Below are positions 24,462 through 33,633 of a DNA stretch of 38,870 bases, in pieces. The notes under the pieces were generated by a model. It searched no databases and had not been told where the DNA came from. It saw only the letters and a list, made by a program, of their open reading frames with translations. Position numbers and translations under genes: made by a program. How positions within the stretch are numbered: position 1 is the stretch's first letter; each line of letters starts with the position of its first letter. Where the stretch lies: NCBI GenBank assembly GCA_012520295.1, contig JAAYOP010000031.1, forward strand, positions 1 to 38,870, given 5' to 3'. The stretch is from Clostridiales bacterium (GTDB taxonomy: Bacteria > Bacillota > Clostridia > Oscillospirales > Oscillospiraceae).

Positions 24462-25457
24462 ATGCTTGATCAGACCAAATCAGTTGAAAATGATGTCTGC
24501 AGCCTAATCAGTGCTCAGACTGCCTGGTCACCCCCGCCGATCCCTGCAGATATCCGGCACGGAGACATGCCTGGAGACAAGGTGAATATCAACGAAGATC
24601 ATATCGTAAAAGCGAACACGATCTTTCCGAAACTGCTGGACTTGCTGTTGCCCGCTTTTGAGGGGAATCCATATCGCCGCGCTGTCGTTGCTGTCTGCGG
24701 CGGCTCCGGCGTGGGGAAATCGGGAACTGCGTCACTGCTGTCCTTTTACCTGAACAGTATGGGTATTGGCAGCTATACATTCTCCGGCGATAATTATCCC
24801 CATCGTATACCGAAATATAACGACGCAGAGCGGCTTCGGATATTTCGGCACAGCGGGATACGCGGGTTGCTGGCAAGCGGGGAATATACAAGCGAGCGTC
24901 ATGTCATCTTAAAAGGACTTCAGCTTTCAGGTAGCGACGCGGATCCTGCGCGTGTCACTGAATACCCATGGCTTGCTGTCTATCAGCGGCAAGGCCGCAA
25001 CGGTTTGAGAGGCTATCTGGGGACTGAGAATGAGCTGGATTTTAAAGAGCTTGGTGACATTGTCTCACAATTCAAAAGCGGCGCCGATGCAATCTGGCTC
25101 AAGCGCATGGGCCGGGAAGATACGGACCTCTGGTATGATTGTGTTGATTTCCATAACACGCATGTTCTGATGATCGAGTGGACCCATGGCAACAGCGATA
25201 GATTCCAGGGTGTGGATATCCCAATCCTTCTAAATAGTACACCGCAGGAAACGTTGGTTTACCGCAAAGCCCGAAATCGTGATGGCGGCGCCGACAGCCC
25301 GTTCATGACAATGGTCCTGGAAATTGAGCAGGAATTGCTCGTCAGTCAGGCTTCGAAGGCGAAAATAATTATAAGTAAAAGCGGTGAAATTCTGAGCTGG
25401 GATGAATACAGGCGGTTGATGGCGGCATGCACAAGCGATGATGTGGAGGCGGAATGA
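24462..25457 (+). CDS. P-loop kinase, uridine kinase/phosphoribulokinase-like, substrate unknown
   Basis: A 331-residue P-loop protein with Walker A GGSGVGKS at 80-87 in the context VVAVCGGSGVGKSGTAS. Next comes SGDNYPHRIPKYND, comparable to the Asp-Tyr lid region of uridine kinase and phosphoribulokinase, and HVLMIEWTHGNS near residue 240. The first 70 residues are a separate helical leader. The pattern fits a small-molecule kinase, but I cannot name a characterised orthologue. It overlaps the phosphorylase gene by four bases, so the two are made together and the kinase probably acts on a product of that enzyme, for example the released acceptor. Plant-type glycerate kinases have this fold, which is one possibility. 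Confidence 0.75.
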   Translation: MLDQTKSVENDVCSLISAQTAWSPPPIPADIRHGDMPGDKVNINEDHIVKANTIFPKLLDLLLPAFEGNPYRRAVVAVCGGSGVGKSGTASLLSFYLNSMGIGSYTFSGDNYPHRIPKYNDAERLRIFRHSGIRGLLASGEYTSERHVILKGLQLSGSDADPARVTEYPWLAVYQRQGRNGLRGYLGTENELDFKELGDIVSQFKSGADAIWLKRMGREDTDLWYDCVDFHNTHVLMIEWTHGNSDRFQGVDIPILLNSTPQETLVYRKARNRDGGADSPFMTMVLEIEQELLVSQASKAKIIISKSGEILSWDEYRRLMAACTSDDVEAE

Positions 25458-27160
25458 TGAGTCGGCCTATTGACAGCTCTCCGATGCTAAACGCTTATCC
25501 TGACAGCATCGGTGCTAACCTCGGCGACATTGTTGGTTTCCTGCAAAAGCCCGAGCTTCAGGATGTGTTTGGTTCGTTCTATATACTGCCCAGTATTTTT
25601 AACACGGATCTTGACCGGGGCTTTTCCGTGATTGACTACAGCATCAATGAGCTGCTCGGCTCTCAGGATGATCTGGACGCGCTGCGCGCTCTTGGCATTG
25701 ACTTAAAGCTGGACTTTGTCCTCAATCATGCTTCCGTTCTGTCAAAACAATTTCAAGATATCCTTTCAAAGGGGTATGACTCGAAATACAAAGACTTTTT
25801 CATCAACTGGAACAGCTTTTGGAATGGGAAAGGGAGGATGACGGAGGAAGGCTATATCCAGCCGGAACCGGAGCTTATCAGGGATATGTTTTTCAGAAAA
25901 CCCGGGTTACCCATCCTGATGGTCCGGTTTCCTGACGGCTCGAACGTCCCCTATTGGAACACCTTCTACCAGGAGGTACGGTACAAAAGGGTGGATGCGC
26001 TGGACTTGATGGGTGCGATGGAAATACAATACGGCGCCGCTTCCGTACTCACTGATATCATTAATACGGCGCTGGACAGCGGAAAGAAACCGGCGGACAT
26101 ACCGTTCGGCCGCTTTGAACGCTACCGTGACGCTGTTATCATGATGCTGGAATCCGGGCGCAGATATCTGGGGCAGATGGATCTGAATATCGCATCACCC
26201 CTTGTCTGGGAGTTTTATGATGAAACGCTTCGTACACTGTCCGCCTACGGTGCACGCATCGTTCGGCTGGACGCTTTCGCATACGCGCCAAAAACGCCCG
26301 GAAAAAAGAACTTCCTCAATGAGCCGGAAACCTGGGATCTGCTGGAGAGGGTAAGGGCGCTGGCCGATAAATATGGCTTGACGCTTCTGCCGGAGATTCA
26401 CGCGAGCTACAATGAAAAAACTTACGAAAAGATTGCCGCTCGGGGTTATATGACTTACGACTTCTTTCTGCCCGGACTTATCATTGACGCGCTGGAGCGC
26501 CATACGGGCGATTTACTTATAGCTTGGGCAAAAGAGCTGAGGGACAGGGGTATTCGCACGGTCAATATGCTCGGATGTCATGACGGGATACCACTGCTTG
26601 ATCTCAAGGGGTTGTTAAATGAAGATCAAATTCAGAGCCTGATCGATATTGTTGTGGCGCGGGGCGGATATGTTAAGGACCTGCATGGACAGAAGAATGT
26701 GTATTATCAGGTCAATTCGACTTACTACAGCGCGCTGGGCGAAGATGACCGAAAAATGCTGCTTGCCCGCGCGATTCAGATTTTTATGCCCGGCAAGCCG
26801 CAGGTGTGGTATCTGGACCTGTTTGACGGCAGAAATGATCACGAGGCTGTGCACAGGGCAGGCGCCGGCGGACATAAGGAGATCAACCGGACAAATCTGA
26901 CACTCAAGCAAGCCGAGGAAGCACTGAATAAACAAATCGTGAAAAACCAGCTTGAATTGCTGCGTTTCCGCGCCACCTTTCCGACCTTTGGTTTTGACGG
27001 TAGGCTACAAATAGCTGAAAGCACGCCTGGCTGCTTGAGACTCACATGGGAAAAGGAAGGCTTTTTAGCAGCTCTTGATGCGAACCTTAGCTCATATAGC
27101 TTTACCGTCATGGGTACCGATCCCGCCCGGAACATAGTTTATGCATACAGGCAGCTTTGA
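25454..27160 (+). CDS. GH13_18 sucrose-phosphorylase-like glycoside phosphorylase
   Basis: A 568-residue (beta/alpha)8 enzyme aligning with sucrose phosphorylase along its length: NAYPDSIGANLGD, FVLNHAS, SKQFQDILSKG, the nucleophile Asp273 in IVRLDAFAYAPK, the acid/base Glu314 in LLPEIHASY, the stabiliser Asp377 in LGCHDGIP, then YQVNSTYYSALG and the phosphate-side EINRTNL. All catalytic residues are kept. It carries an insert (about residues 180-245, with DALDLMGAMEIQYG) that classical sucrose phosphorylases lack. It should release alpha-glucose-1-phosphate from sucrose, glucosylglycerate or another alpha-glucoside; the acceptor is not readable. It overlaps the kinase stop (ATGA). The next ATG, at 25457, is a possible alternative start. 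Confidence 0.85.
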   Translation: MMSRPIDSSPMLNAYPDSIGANLGDIVGFLQKPELQDVFGSFYILPSIFNTDLDRGFSVIDYSINELLGSQDDLDALRALGIDLKLDFVLNHASVLSKQFQDILSKGYDSKYKDFFINWNSFWNGKGRMTEEGYIQPEPELIRDMFFRKPGLPILMVRFPDGSNVPYWNTFYQEVRYKRVDALDLMGAMEIQYGAASVLTDIINTALDSGKKPADIPFGRFERYRDAVIMMLESGRRYLGQMDLNIASPLVWEFYDETLRTLSAYGARIVRLDAFAYAPKTPGKKNFLNEPETWDLLERVRALADKYGLTLLPEIHASYNEKTYEKIAARGYMTYDFFLPGLIIDALERHTGDLLIAWAKELRDRGIRTVNMLGCHDGIPLLDLKGLLNEDQIQSLIDIVVARGGYVKDLHGQKNVYYQVNSTYYSALGEDDRKMLLARAIQIFMPGKPQVWYLDLFDGRNDHEAVHRAGAGGHKEINRTNLTLKQAEEALNKQIVKNQLELLRFRATFPTFGFDGRLQIAESTPGCLRLTWEKEGFLAALDANLSSYSFTVMGTDPARNIVYAYRQL

Positions 27161-27274
27161 GGTGCCGTCGGTTTTGTACATTGGCCTTGGTCAAATGATA
27201 TCTCTATTCCATCGTTTAACGGACATTTCATATCCCTTCGAAAAACCAGTAGAAAAAAACAAATTAAAGTACAA

Positions 27275-27330
27275 AAACCCGTTCGTATATCTATGGCTTA
27301 AAAACCACCGGTATGTGAACGGGTTTATTT
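27275..27330 (+). terminator. Terminator of the phosphorylase operon
   Basis: AAACCCGTTC at 27275-27284 pairs with GAACGGGTTT at 27317-27326 across a 32-base loop, followed by ATTTTA. The large loop makes it an unusual terminator, but it is well placed 115 bp after the stop. Confidence 0.6.
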
Positions 27331-27357
27331 TAGGTATTTTGTAGAAAGGTGATAAAA

Positions 27358-27423
27358 ATGCTCTACAGGGATATTCATGCGATGGATGGAAAACATTCGT
27401 ATTCTGGTATTAATGACACCTGA
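27358..27423 (+). pseudogene. Small ORF, possible N-terminal remnant of an aldo/keto reductase
   Basis: ATG 27358 behind AAAGGTGAT encodes 21 residues starting MLYRDIHAMDGKHS before a TGA. Clostridial aldo/keto reductases often start MLYR-x-(I/M)-x-x-x-GDK, so this may be the stump of such a gene. It could also be a chance ORF; its end overlaps the -35 region of the next gene. Confidence 0.35.
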
Positions 27424-27441
27424 GTTTCCGTGTGTTATAAT
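27413..27441 (+). promoter_or_regulatory. Promoter of serine hydrolase gene
   Basis: ATGACA at 27413-27418, a 17-base spacer and a perfect TATAAT at 27436-27441, 35 bp upstream of the ATG at 27476. Confidence 0.72.
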
Positions 27442-27475
27442 AACAAAAAATACAATTAATAGATGAGGTGAAGTT

Positions 27476-28615
27476 ATGGGTAATCTATCGAATCTAGACC
27501 GGCTTTTAGAAAATTTTATTAAAGACGGCCCTCCTGGATCAGGTTTGTTAGTATTTCAAGGCAGTACACCAGTATATGAACGTTATCTGGGTTATGCCGA
27601 TTTAGAAAACGGAATTCAGTTTAATTCCGGAACTATTCTGCAACTGGCGTCAATGACTAAATGTATAGCTGTTGCAGCTGTTATGCAGCTTTACGAGCAG
27701 GGAGAATTTCTGCTAACCGACCCGGTAAGTAAATTCATTCCATCATATAAAAATCAGAAGGTATTTAAAATGGATGGTCGGGGCAATATCATTGCCGTCC
27801 CTGCGAAAAGCGAAGTCACAGTTGGTCATATGTTTGATATGACCAGCGGTCTCACCGTTTCATGGGACTGGGAAAATCCAAACAGTAAAGGGATTACAGC
27901 AGTCTACCGCAAGCTGGAAGAAGAGGGTAAGTACACCCTTCAGGAATTTGCCAAGGCTGTCGGAGAAATACCGGCCGCTTTTGAACCGGGCGAACACTTT
28001 TTTTATGGTCAGAGCCATGATATTTTAGCCGCAATTCTGGAGGTAATCACAGGCATGACCTTCGGTCAGTATCTGAAGGAATACATCTTTGAGCCGCTAA
28101 ATATGCCGGATACGCACTTTTTTGTGCCTGAAGAAAAGAAAAACCGAATAGCTGTGCTTTACAATCTAATGGGCGGTAAACGTACTCCGGGACAATTACC
28201 TTCATTCTTCAACACCAAGACGTTTGAGTCCGCATGTGGCGGTCTTTATGGCACTCTTGAGGATTACAGCCATTTTGCCATTGCAATGACTACAGGCGAG
28301 TATAACGGCGTACGCCTTTTGAACGAAAACACCATTCGTTTAATGGCGATGAACCGGTTGAATCCACAGGCAATGAAAGATTTTGAAAATGCCTACTTGG
28401 CCGGCTATGGGTATGGTCTTGGCATGCGCACGTGCATAAATCCGGCAGCAAGTAACACAAGCATTGGTGAATTCGGCTGGACCGGTGGCTTTGGCACATA
28501 TGTTCTTATGGATCCCGTTAAGCAGATCACTATTGTTTATGGGCATAACTCTATGCCAAATCTAGAAGAATACATACATCCCCGTATCCGAAATATTGTT
28601 TATTCCGCGTTATAG
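27476..28615 (+). CDS. Beta-lactamase-fold serine hydrolase (EstB-like)
   Basis: A 379-residue member of the beta-lactamase/D-Ala-D-Ala carboxypeptidase/esterase family. The nucleophile motif S59-MTK62 (LASMTKC) is intact; the second motif appears as FFYGQSHDIL, with Tyr-Gly-Gln in place of Tyr-x-Asn; GWTGGFGTYV near the C-terminus stands for the third box. There is no signal peptide or membrane segment, so a cytoplasmic esterase is likelier than a wall enzyme. GAGGTGAAG precedes the ATG, with its own consensus promoter. It differs from the 20751-22238 protein in having no extra C-terminal domain. Substrate unknown. Confidence 0.87.
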   Translation: MGNLSNLDRLLENFIKDGPPGSGLLVFQGSTPVYERYLGYADLENGIQFNSGTILQLASMTKCIAVAAVMQLYEQGEFLLTDPVSKFIPSYKNQKVFKMDGRGNIIAVPAKSEVTVGHMFDMTSGLTVSWDWENPNSKGITAVYRKLEEEGKYTLQEFAKAVGEIPAAFEPGEHFFYGQSHDILAAILEVITGMTFGQYLKEYIFEPLNMPDTHFFVPEEKKNRIAVLYNLMGGKRTPGQLPSFFNTKTFESACGGLYGTLEDYSHFAIAMTTGEYNGVRLLNENTIRLMAMNRLNPQAMKDFENAYLAGYGYGLGMRTCINPAASNTSIGEFGWTGGFGTYVLMDPVKQITIVYGHNSMPNLEEYIHPRIRNIVYSAL

Positions 28616-29161
28616 ACTACCAATGGGGCTATTTTCATATTCGCCCGCGTGGGACAGGGGATGTTACTATGTCCAATCGGTACAGCATTATAGGAAACCA
28701 GCAAGAATGCATATATGTGACATTAATGAGATATAGTGGGCCTGTTGAACCAAGGGGAGTGCCAAGCAAATAAATCGTTCCCCTACATCGATGACGAAAT
28801 GGATGGATTCTTTAGCAATCTTAAATAAGATAAAAGAAAAGCAATGGCTTGCTGATTGATTTAAAGTGCCCCCATGTCAACGGCAATAAAAAAGATGCCT
28901 ATTATAATCTCTGCAAACCAACTTAAGCAGGTATTGCAGAGGAGATGTGCAAACGAAGCGCTGGCAGTCATATCACTACGATACGGCTGCCAGAATTTAA
29001 TTTATCGACATATCTAAGTACATAACGAAAGCTGCTAAGAGGATTTGTGTAAACGGTCAATAGAAATACAGCGTTTTAGGCCGATAAAATGCAGCACTGC
29101 CACCTGATTTTCTGGAAAATCCTTGCCACATTTTTGCACTAATTTTCAGGAGAAGAAATTC

Positions 29162-29272
29162 TCATAACTTCAGTATCCTCTCCCGATGAGCCAGTCGGTA
29201 ACTGCCTCCCTCCATATCAAAAACTTCGCATTTATCGTTGTACAGGTAGCAGAAACCATAAAACGATGAGCT
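29162..29272 (-). pseudogene. Unidentified protein fragment
   Basis: A minus-strand frame without a start reads FYGFCYLYNDKCEVFDMEGG then SYRLAHRERILKL and TGA. Composition and regularity look protein-derived, but I recognise no family. Stops upstream show it is a fragment. Confidence 0.35.
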
Positions 29273-29433
29273 TTTCAAAAGATACGAAAATGTATCGGTA
29301 AGGATGTATGGCAGTACTTGGCAAAAGCTAAGCAGCATACCGGAAGGCGAAGCGTCAAATCCTGGTAACCATTCACTATCTCGAAAAGATTAGCCGGAAA
29401 AGAAAGTAGTTATCCACATTAAGGTGGATAAAA

Positions 29434-29622
29434 AAAGCAACAAATGTGCTTATCCGAACATCCATTCGGAACGGTGAAATGGTATCACGGAGCATATTAT
29501 TTAATTATGCAAGGGTAAAGAAAAAAGCCGCGGCGGAATTGGGCCTTAGCTTCCTTGCGTATATTATGAAAAGAGCAAAAAATATTGTAGGAGTAAAGAG
29601 ACTGATAGCGGCCATGAGATAG
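29434..29622 (+). pseudogene. IS1182-type transposase, C-terminal remnant
   Basis: Reads KKQQMCLSEHPFGTVKWYHG then AYYLIMQG, a stop, and in the shifted frame KKKAAAELGLSFLAYIMKRA followed by KNIVGVKRLIAAMR and TAG. The HPFGT-x-K block and the AELGLSFLAYN-x-KR ending are hallmarks of IS1182-family transposases. The rest of the gene is absent and a frameshift divides this piece, so it is inactive. Confidence 0.8.
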
Positions 29623-29676
29623 GCCGTATTTTAAAAAGCAATTATATTTTAATATAGAAACAGCCCCAAAGACGCC

Positions 29677-29703
29677 AAAAAGTCCGCAAAATGCGGACTT
29701 TTT
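29677..29703 (-). terminator. Terminator of ssrA
   Basis: AAAAAGTCCGCA at 29677-29688 pairs with TGCGGACTTTTT at 29692-29703 around a 3-base loop. On the minus strand it lies just past the tmRNA 3' end and finishes in TTTTT. The symmetric A/T flanks would let it work in both directions. Confidence 0.88.
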
Positions 29704-29713
29704 AGACAAATTG

Positions 29714-30075
29714 TGGTGGAGGCGAGGGGAGTTGAACCCCTGTCCGAAAGAACTTTGGAGGGACTTTCTCCGGGCGCAGACGGTTATTGTAGCAAAGTCG
29801 CTATTTCCAGAAATCCAAAAGGCAAACCGTCACGCCTTACGGTTCTGTAGCTTCATTATTCATGGCGCGGGCAAAGCTTACCGCGCTCACGTTCACCACT
29901 AAGTCACGCCCCGGCCCGGATCGTGGTCCTTCCGGGTTGGACGAGCGGCTTTAAGCAGCCGCTAGTTGATAATTGTTATTGTTGTTTAATTTATAAGTTT
30001 GCCCGTTTTAAAGAGGTCAGGCTCCTCTGCCCGCTTATCCCGCCTCCGTACCCCCGTCGAAACCGGTACGCCCCC
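29714..30075 (-). ncRNA. ssrA: tmRNA (ssrA)
   Basis: A 362-base one-piece tmRNA on the minus strand. The 5' GGGGGCG (30075-30069) pairs with CGCCTCC just before the encoded CCA (29716-29714). The tRNA-like part is clear: GGTTTCGAC near the 5' end and the T-arm GGGGTTCAACTCCCC near the 3' end. The tag frame ends with codons for YKLNNNNNYQLAAA and a TAA at 29953-29951; the resume codon is uncertain because GCA near 30001 is out of frame, so the tag may begin at the ACT or a codon or two before it. It rescues ribosomes stalled on broken mRNAs together with SmpB, encoded two genes upstream on the same strand. Confidence 0.97.
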
Positions 30076-30140
30076 ATATAAAAGGCATACAGGGAGCGGT
30101 AAATACTCTACGATATATATTATGCTACTCCTGTGAGCAT

Positions 30141-30169
30141 AGTATACCATACAGATGTTCTAAAATCAA
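30141..30169 (-). promoter_or_regulatory. Likely promoter of ssrA
   Basis: On the minus strand TTGATT (complement of 30164-30169), a 17-base spacer and TATACT (complement of 30141-30146). Transcription would start about 60 bp before the mature 5' end, leaving a leader for RNase P to remove. Confidence 0.55.
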
Positions 30170-30267
30170 TGACGAAACAGACTGGAATGAGAGGCAATTG
30201 TCTACATAAATCACAGTGCCGGCCACCCTGACGAATCATGTCCAGACAAGGAAATTGCTGGTACCGG

Positions 30268-30789
30268 TTACACTTTTTCCGGCGCCGGGTAGTCAATTCC
30301 AAATGTTTCTACGGAAACTTTTTTTATTTTTTGCTCGGTTTTCGGTTTGTCCATATGGTCTCGCGGTGTGTTTACGATGGCATCCACCACGTCCATACCG
30401 TCTGTAACCTTTCCGAAAGCCGCATATGAGCCGTCCAGATGAGGGGCTTTGTCCGTCATGATAAAAAACTGGCTGCCCGCCGAGTCGGGTGCCGCCGCTC
30501 TGGCCATGGAGAGAACGCCCCTGTCATGGGCAAGGGAATTTTTAAAGCCGTTGCTTGTAAACTCGCCTTTTATGCAGTAGCCGGGGCCGCCTGTTCCAAT
30601 GCCTTCGGGACAGCCGCCCTGAATCATGAATCCGGGTATTACCCTGTGAAAAATAAGACCGTTGTAGAAGCCGGAATTAATAAGTGATATGAAATTATTC
30701 ACGGTGTTGGGAGCTATATCAGGATAGAGCTCAGCGATTATAACACCCGCGTTCTCCATCTCGATTTTTACTATTGGATTTTGACTCAT
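30268..30789 (-). CDS. Cyclophilin-type peptidyl-prolyl cis-trans isomerase
   Basis: A 173-residue cytoplasmic cyclophilin that speeds cis-trans isomerisation of X-Pro bonds. It contains [13 protein letters not shown] with the catalytic Arg, [18 protein letters not shown], and [20 protein letters not shown], all standard family blocks. The single domain, without signal peptide or lipobox, is the usual clostridial form. ATG 30789 has GGAGG upstream; the frame further 5' is not used. It lies 45 bp after smpB on the same strand and may share its transcript, with ssrA following behind its own promoter. Confidence 0.95.
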   Translation of the reverse strand: MSQNPIVKIEMENAGVIIAELYPDIAPNTVNNFISLINSGFYNGLIFHRVIPGFMIQGGCPEGIGTGGPGYCIKGEFTSNGFKNSLAHDRGVLSMARAAAPDSAGSQFFIMTDKAPHLDGSYAAFGKVTDGMDVVDAIVNTPRDHMDKPKTEQKIKKVSVETFGIDYPAPEKV

Positions 30790-30834
30790 TTGTTTTCCTC
30801 CCTGATATAAATATATCATTTTTATTGTTCCGGG

Positions 30835-31305
30835 TTATAAATCCCTTGATTTTATTGTTCTTTCAATCTCTCTGGAGGCATCCTTTCTTGCCTCGGACTC
30901 TCTCTTGTCGTGAAGTTTCTTTCCTTTACAAAGGCCGAGCTCTACTTTAACATATGGTCCTTTGAAGTAGAGTGATAGGGGAATAAGTGTAAAGCCATCT
31001 TGCTTTATGCGGTTGCCCAGCCTGATTATTTCCTTTTTATGCATCAGAAGACGCCTGGGACGGAGCGGGTCCTTGTTGAAGATGTTGCCTTTTTCATATG
31101 GGCTGATATGCATTCCTCTTAGAATTAGCTCTCCGTCCTTTACGATGCAATAGGAGTCTTTAAGATTAACCGCTCCCTGGCGAATGGACTTTACTTCGGT
31201 TCCCGACAGTGAAATGCCGGCCTCAAAGCGCTCTGCTATGAAATAATCATGAAATGCTTTTTTGTTTTTGGTTATGGTTTTTATACCGGGTGCCCTTGGA
31301 GACAT
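30835..31305 (-). CDS. smpB: SsrA-binding protein SmpB
   Basis: A 156-residue basic protein that binds the tRNA-like domain of tmRNA and brings it to stalled ribosomes. It shows [51 protein letters not shown], and the C-terminal GKKLHDKRE, after which the lysine/arginine-rich tail enters the mRNA channel. Length is standard. ATG 31305 is preceded by GAGGT. Its partner RNA ssrA is encoded about 0.8 kb downstream on the same strand. Confidence 0.98.
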   Translation of the reverse strand: MSPRAPGIKTITKNKKAFHDYFIAERFEAGISLSGTEVKSIRQGAVNLKDSYCIVKDGELILRGMHISPYEKGNIFNKDPLRPRRLLMHKKEIIRLGNRIKQDGFTLIPLSLYFKGPYVKVELGLCKGKKLHDKRESEARKDASREIERTIKSRDL

Positions 31306-31326
31306 TTCGAAGCCGACCTCCTATCT

Positions 31327-31377
31327 AAAAACTGATGTATAAATGGTTTGCTCAGCTTTGACGCAAACCATTTATAC
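31327..31377 (-). terminator. Strong hairpin downstream of gap
   Basis: A perfect 15-bp stem, GTATAAATGGTTTGC at 31337-31351 with GCAAACCATTTATAC at 31363-31377, and an 11-base loop. On the minus strand a TTTTT run follows five bases after the stem. It lies 28 bp after the gap stop and just before smpB, so it should end the gap transcript or set its 3' end. Confidence 0.75.
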
Positions 31378-31404
31378 TGCCGGTTGGTATCATATGGCCG
31401 TAAT

Positions 31405-32493
<1,089 letters not shown>

Positions 32494-32701
32494 TCATTAT
32501 ATCCATATGGAACTGATACAATCCTAAATTCCTGCCTGGTCAATTGTAATCCCAAACCGGGGTTATTGCAAGAGGGAAGGAAATATTTAGGTATTGTTTA
32601 CACTCTTTTTACAAAAACTAATCAGGGCTTGTGGTGAGTATATAAAGATATATTTTCAATATACAGACCCTTTGGAAAGATATATGGAGGGGCGCGCAGA
32701 C

Positions 32702-33559
32702 ATGGACGAAAGACAAATTATAGACAGAATGCTTAATCTACAAAAGGAAACTGATGAGAAAAACACCAGCCGGCTTATAAATCTCGAAGATATCCTGGTT
32801 GAAATGAGAAACGCGCTGAGTGTATCCATCGCGGCTTCCTCGATGCTCTCGGATATCCTGAAAGACAAAAAAGAGAAAAAGCTGCTGGTTTATCCGGCAA
32901 TGATAAGACACAATCAGCATAAGCTGCTTAAGCTGATTGAAAACATTGAAAATATCACTGCTTTTGAAAGAAACCTGCTGTTTCTGGAACCGGAACCGAC
33001 AAACATAAACATTTTATGCAGAGATATAATGGGCACTGTATCGGCGCTACTGTCTGAAATCAGCTTTGAGTTCCGATGCCGAATTGAAAACCCGCTAATA
33101 ATGGCAGACGGTGTAAAGCTGGAAGCCATGCTCCTGAATCTTATCTCCGCCTGCATAAAAAACATGCCTGAAGGAAGGGGAGTTGACATGGTATTGAATG
33201 AAAGCCCGGGATATGTCATAATTACCCTGATATGCGCCATAGACGGCATTAAGACATTTCGGCCACATGAGGGTTATGAAGAGCATGAAAACACCGATTT
33301 TATCTCAGAACCCGGCAGAAGCGCGATTGGTATAGCTGCCGCTCGGAGCATCGCCAGACTGCACGGAGGCAATTTATATACAGGCTTTGGCGAAAATGAG
33401 GGGGTTTTCTACAGCGCAGCGATCCCGGACAGGCTTCCTGATGATGCCAGGATTATACGGGGCGGAATATATTCATCGGATGCCATGGGCAGGATTCTTA
33501 CCGGTCTGGCCGACATACTGGACTACACCCATTACATGGAGCCCTTTGACGAGTCGTGA
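32702..33559 (+). CDS. Degenerate sensor-histidine-kinase-like protein
   Basis: A 285-residue soluble protein with the layout of a histidine kinase core but altered key residues. The dimerisation helix reads ILVEMRNALSVSI where active kinases have a His before Glu, so Val33 replaces the phospho-acceptor. The N-box is LLNLISACIKNM, with Ala150 in place of the magnesium-binding Asn, and the G1 box is AIDGIK. The G2 box and following helix (GRSAIGIAAARSIARLHGGN) are well kept. No transmembrane or sensor domain is present and no response regulator is nearby. It may bind ATP or act as a scaffold. The start at 32702 has GGAGGGG nine bases upstream. Confidence 0.78.
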   Translation: MDERQIIDRMLNLQKETDEKNTSRLINLEDILVEMRNALSVSIAASSMLSDILKDKKEKKLLVYPAMIRHNQHKLLKLIENIENITAFERNLLFLEPEPTNINILCRDIMGTVSALLSEISFEFRCRIENPLIMADGVKLEAMLLNLISACIKNMPEGRGVDMVLNESPGYVIITLICAIDGIKTFRPHEGYEEHENTDFISEPGRSAIGIAAARSIARLHGGNLYTGFGENEGVFYSAAIPDRLPDDARIIRGGIYSSDAMGRILTGLADILDYTHYMEPFDES

Positions 33560-33633
33560 CAGAATGAAAAAGCATCCGCGGGTTGAACAACATCTGCCAT
33601 CAGCCGGCGGGTTATAAGAAGCAGGAGACCGCT

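Larger units (their letters stand above)
28616..29713. other. Gene-poor stretch with decayed insertion-element debris
   Basis: No intact gene is present. Short coding-like pieces occur on both strands: around 28785 a frame reads YIDDEMDGFFSNLK, reminiscent of the end of IS3-type transposases; around 28960 RWQSYHYDTAARI-like residues; 29162-29272 on the minus strand; and the IS1182-type piece at 29434-29622. All are interrupted by stops. The region appears to be a graveyard of insertions next to ssrA. Confidence 0.55.

Noticed and set aside
27141-27344. 67-codon plus-strand frame after the phosphorylase
   Set aside because: Starts inside the phosphorylase gene, has no ribosome site and runs through the operon terminator.
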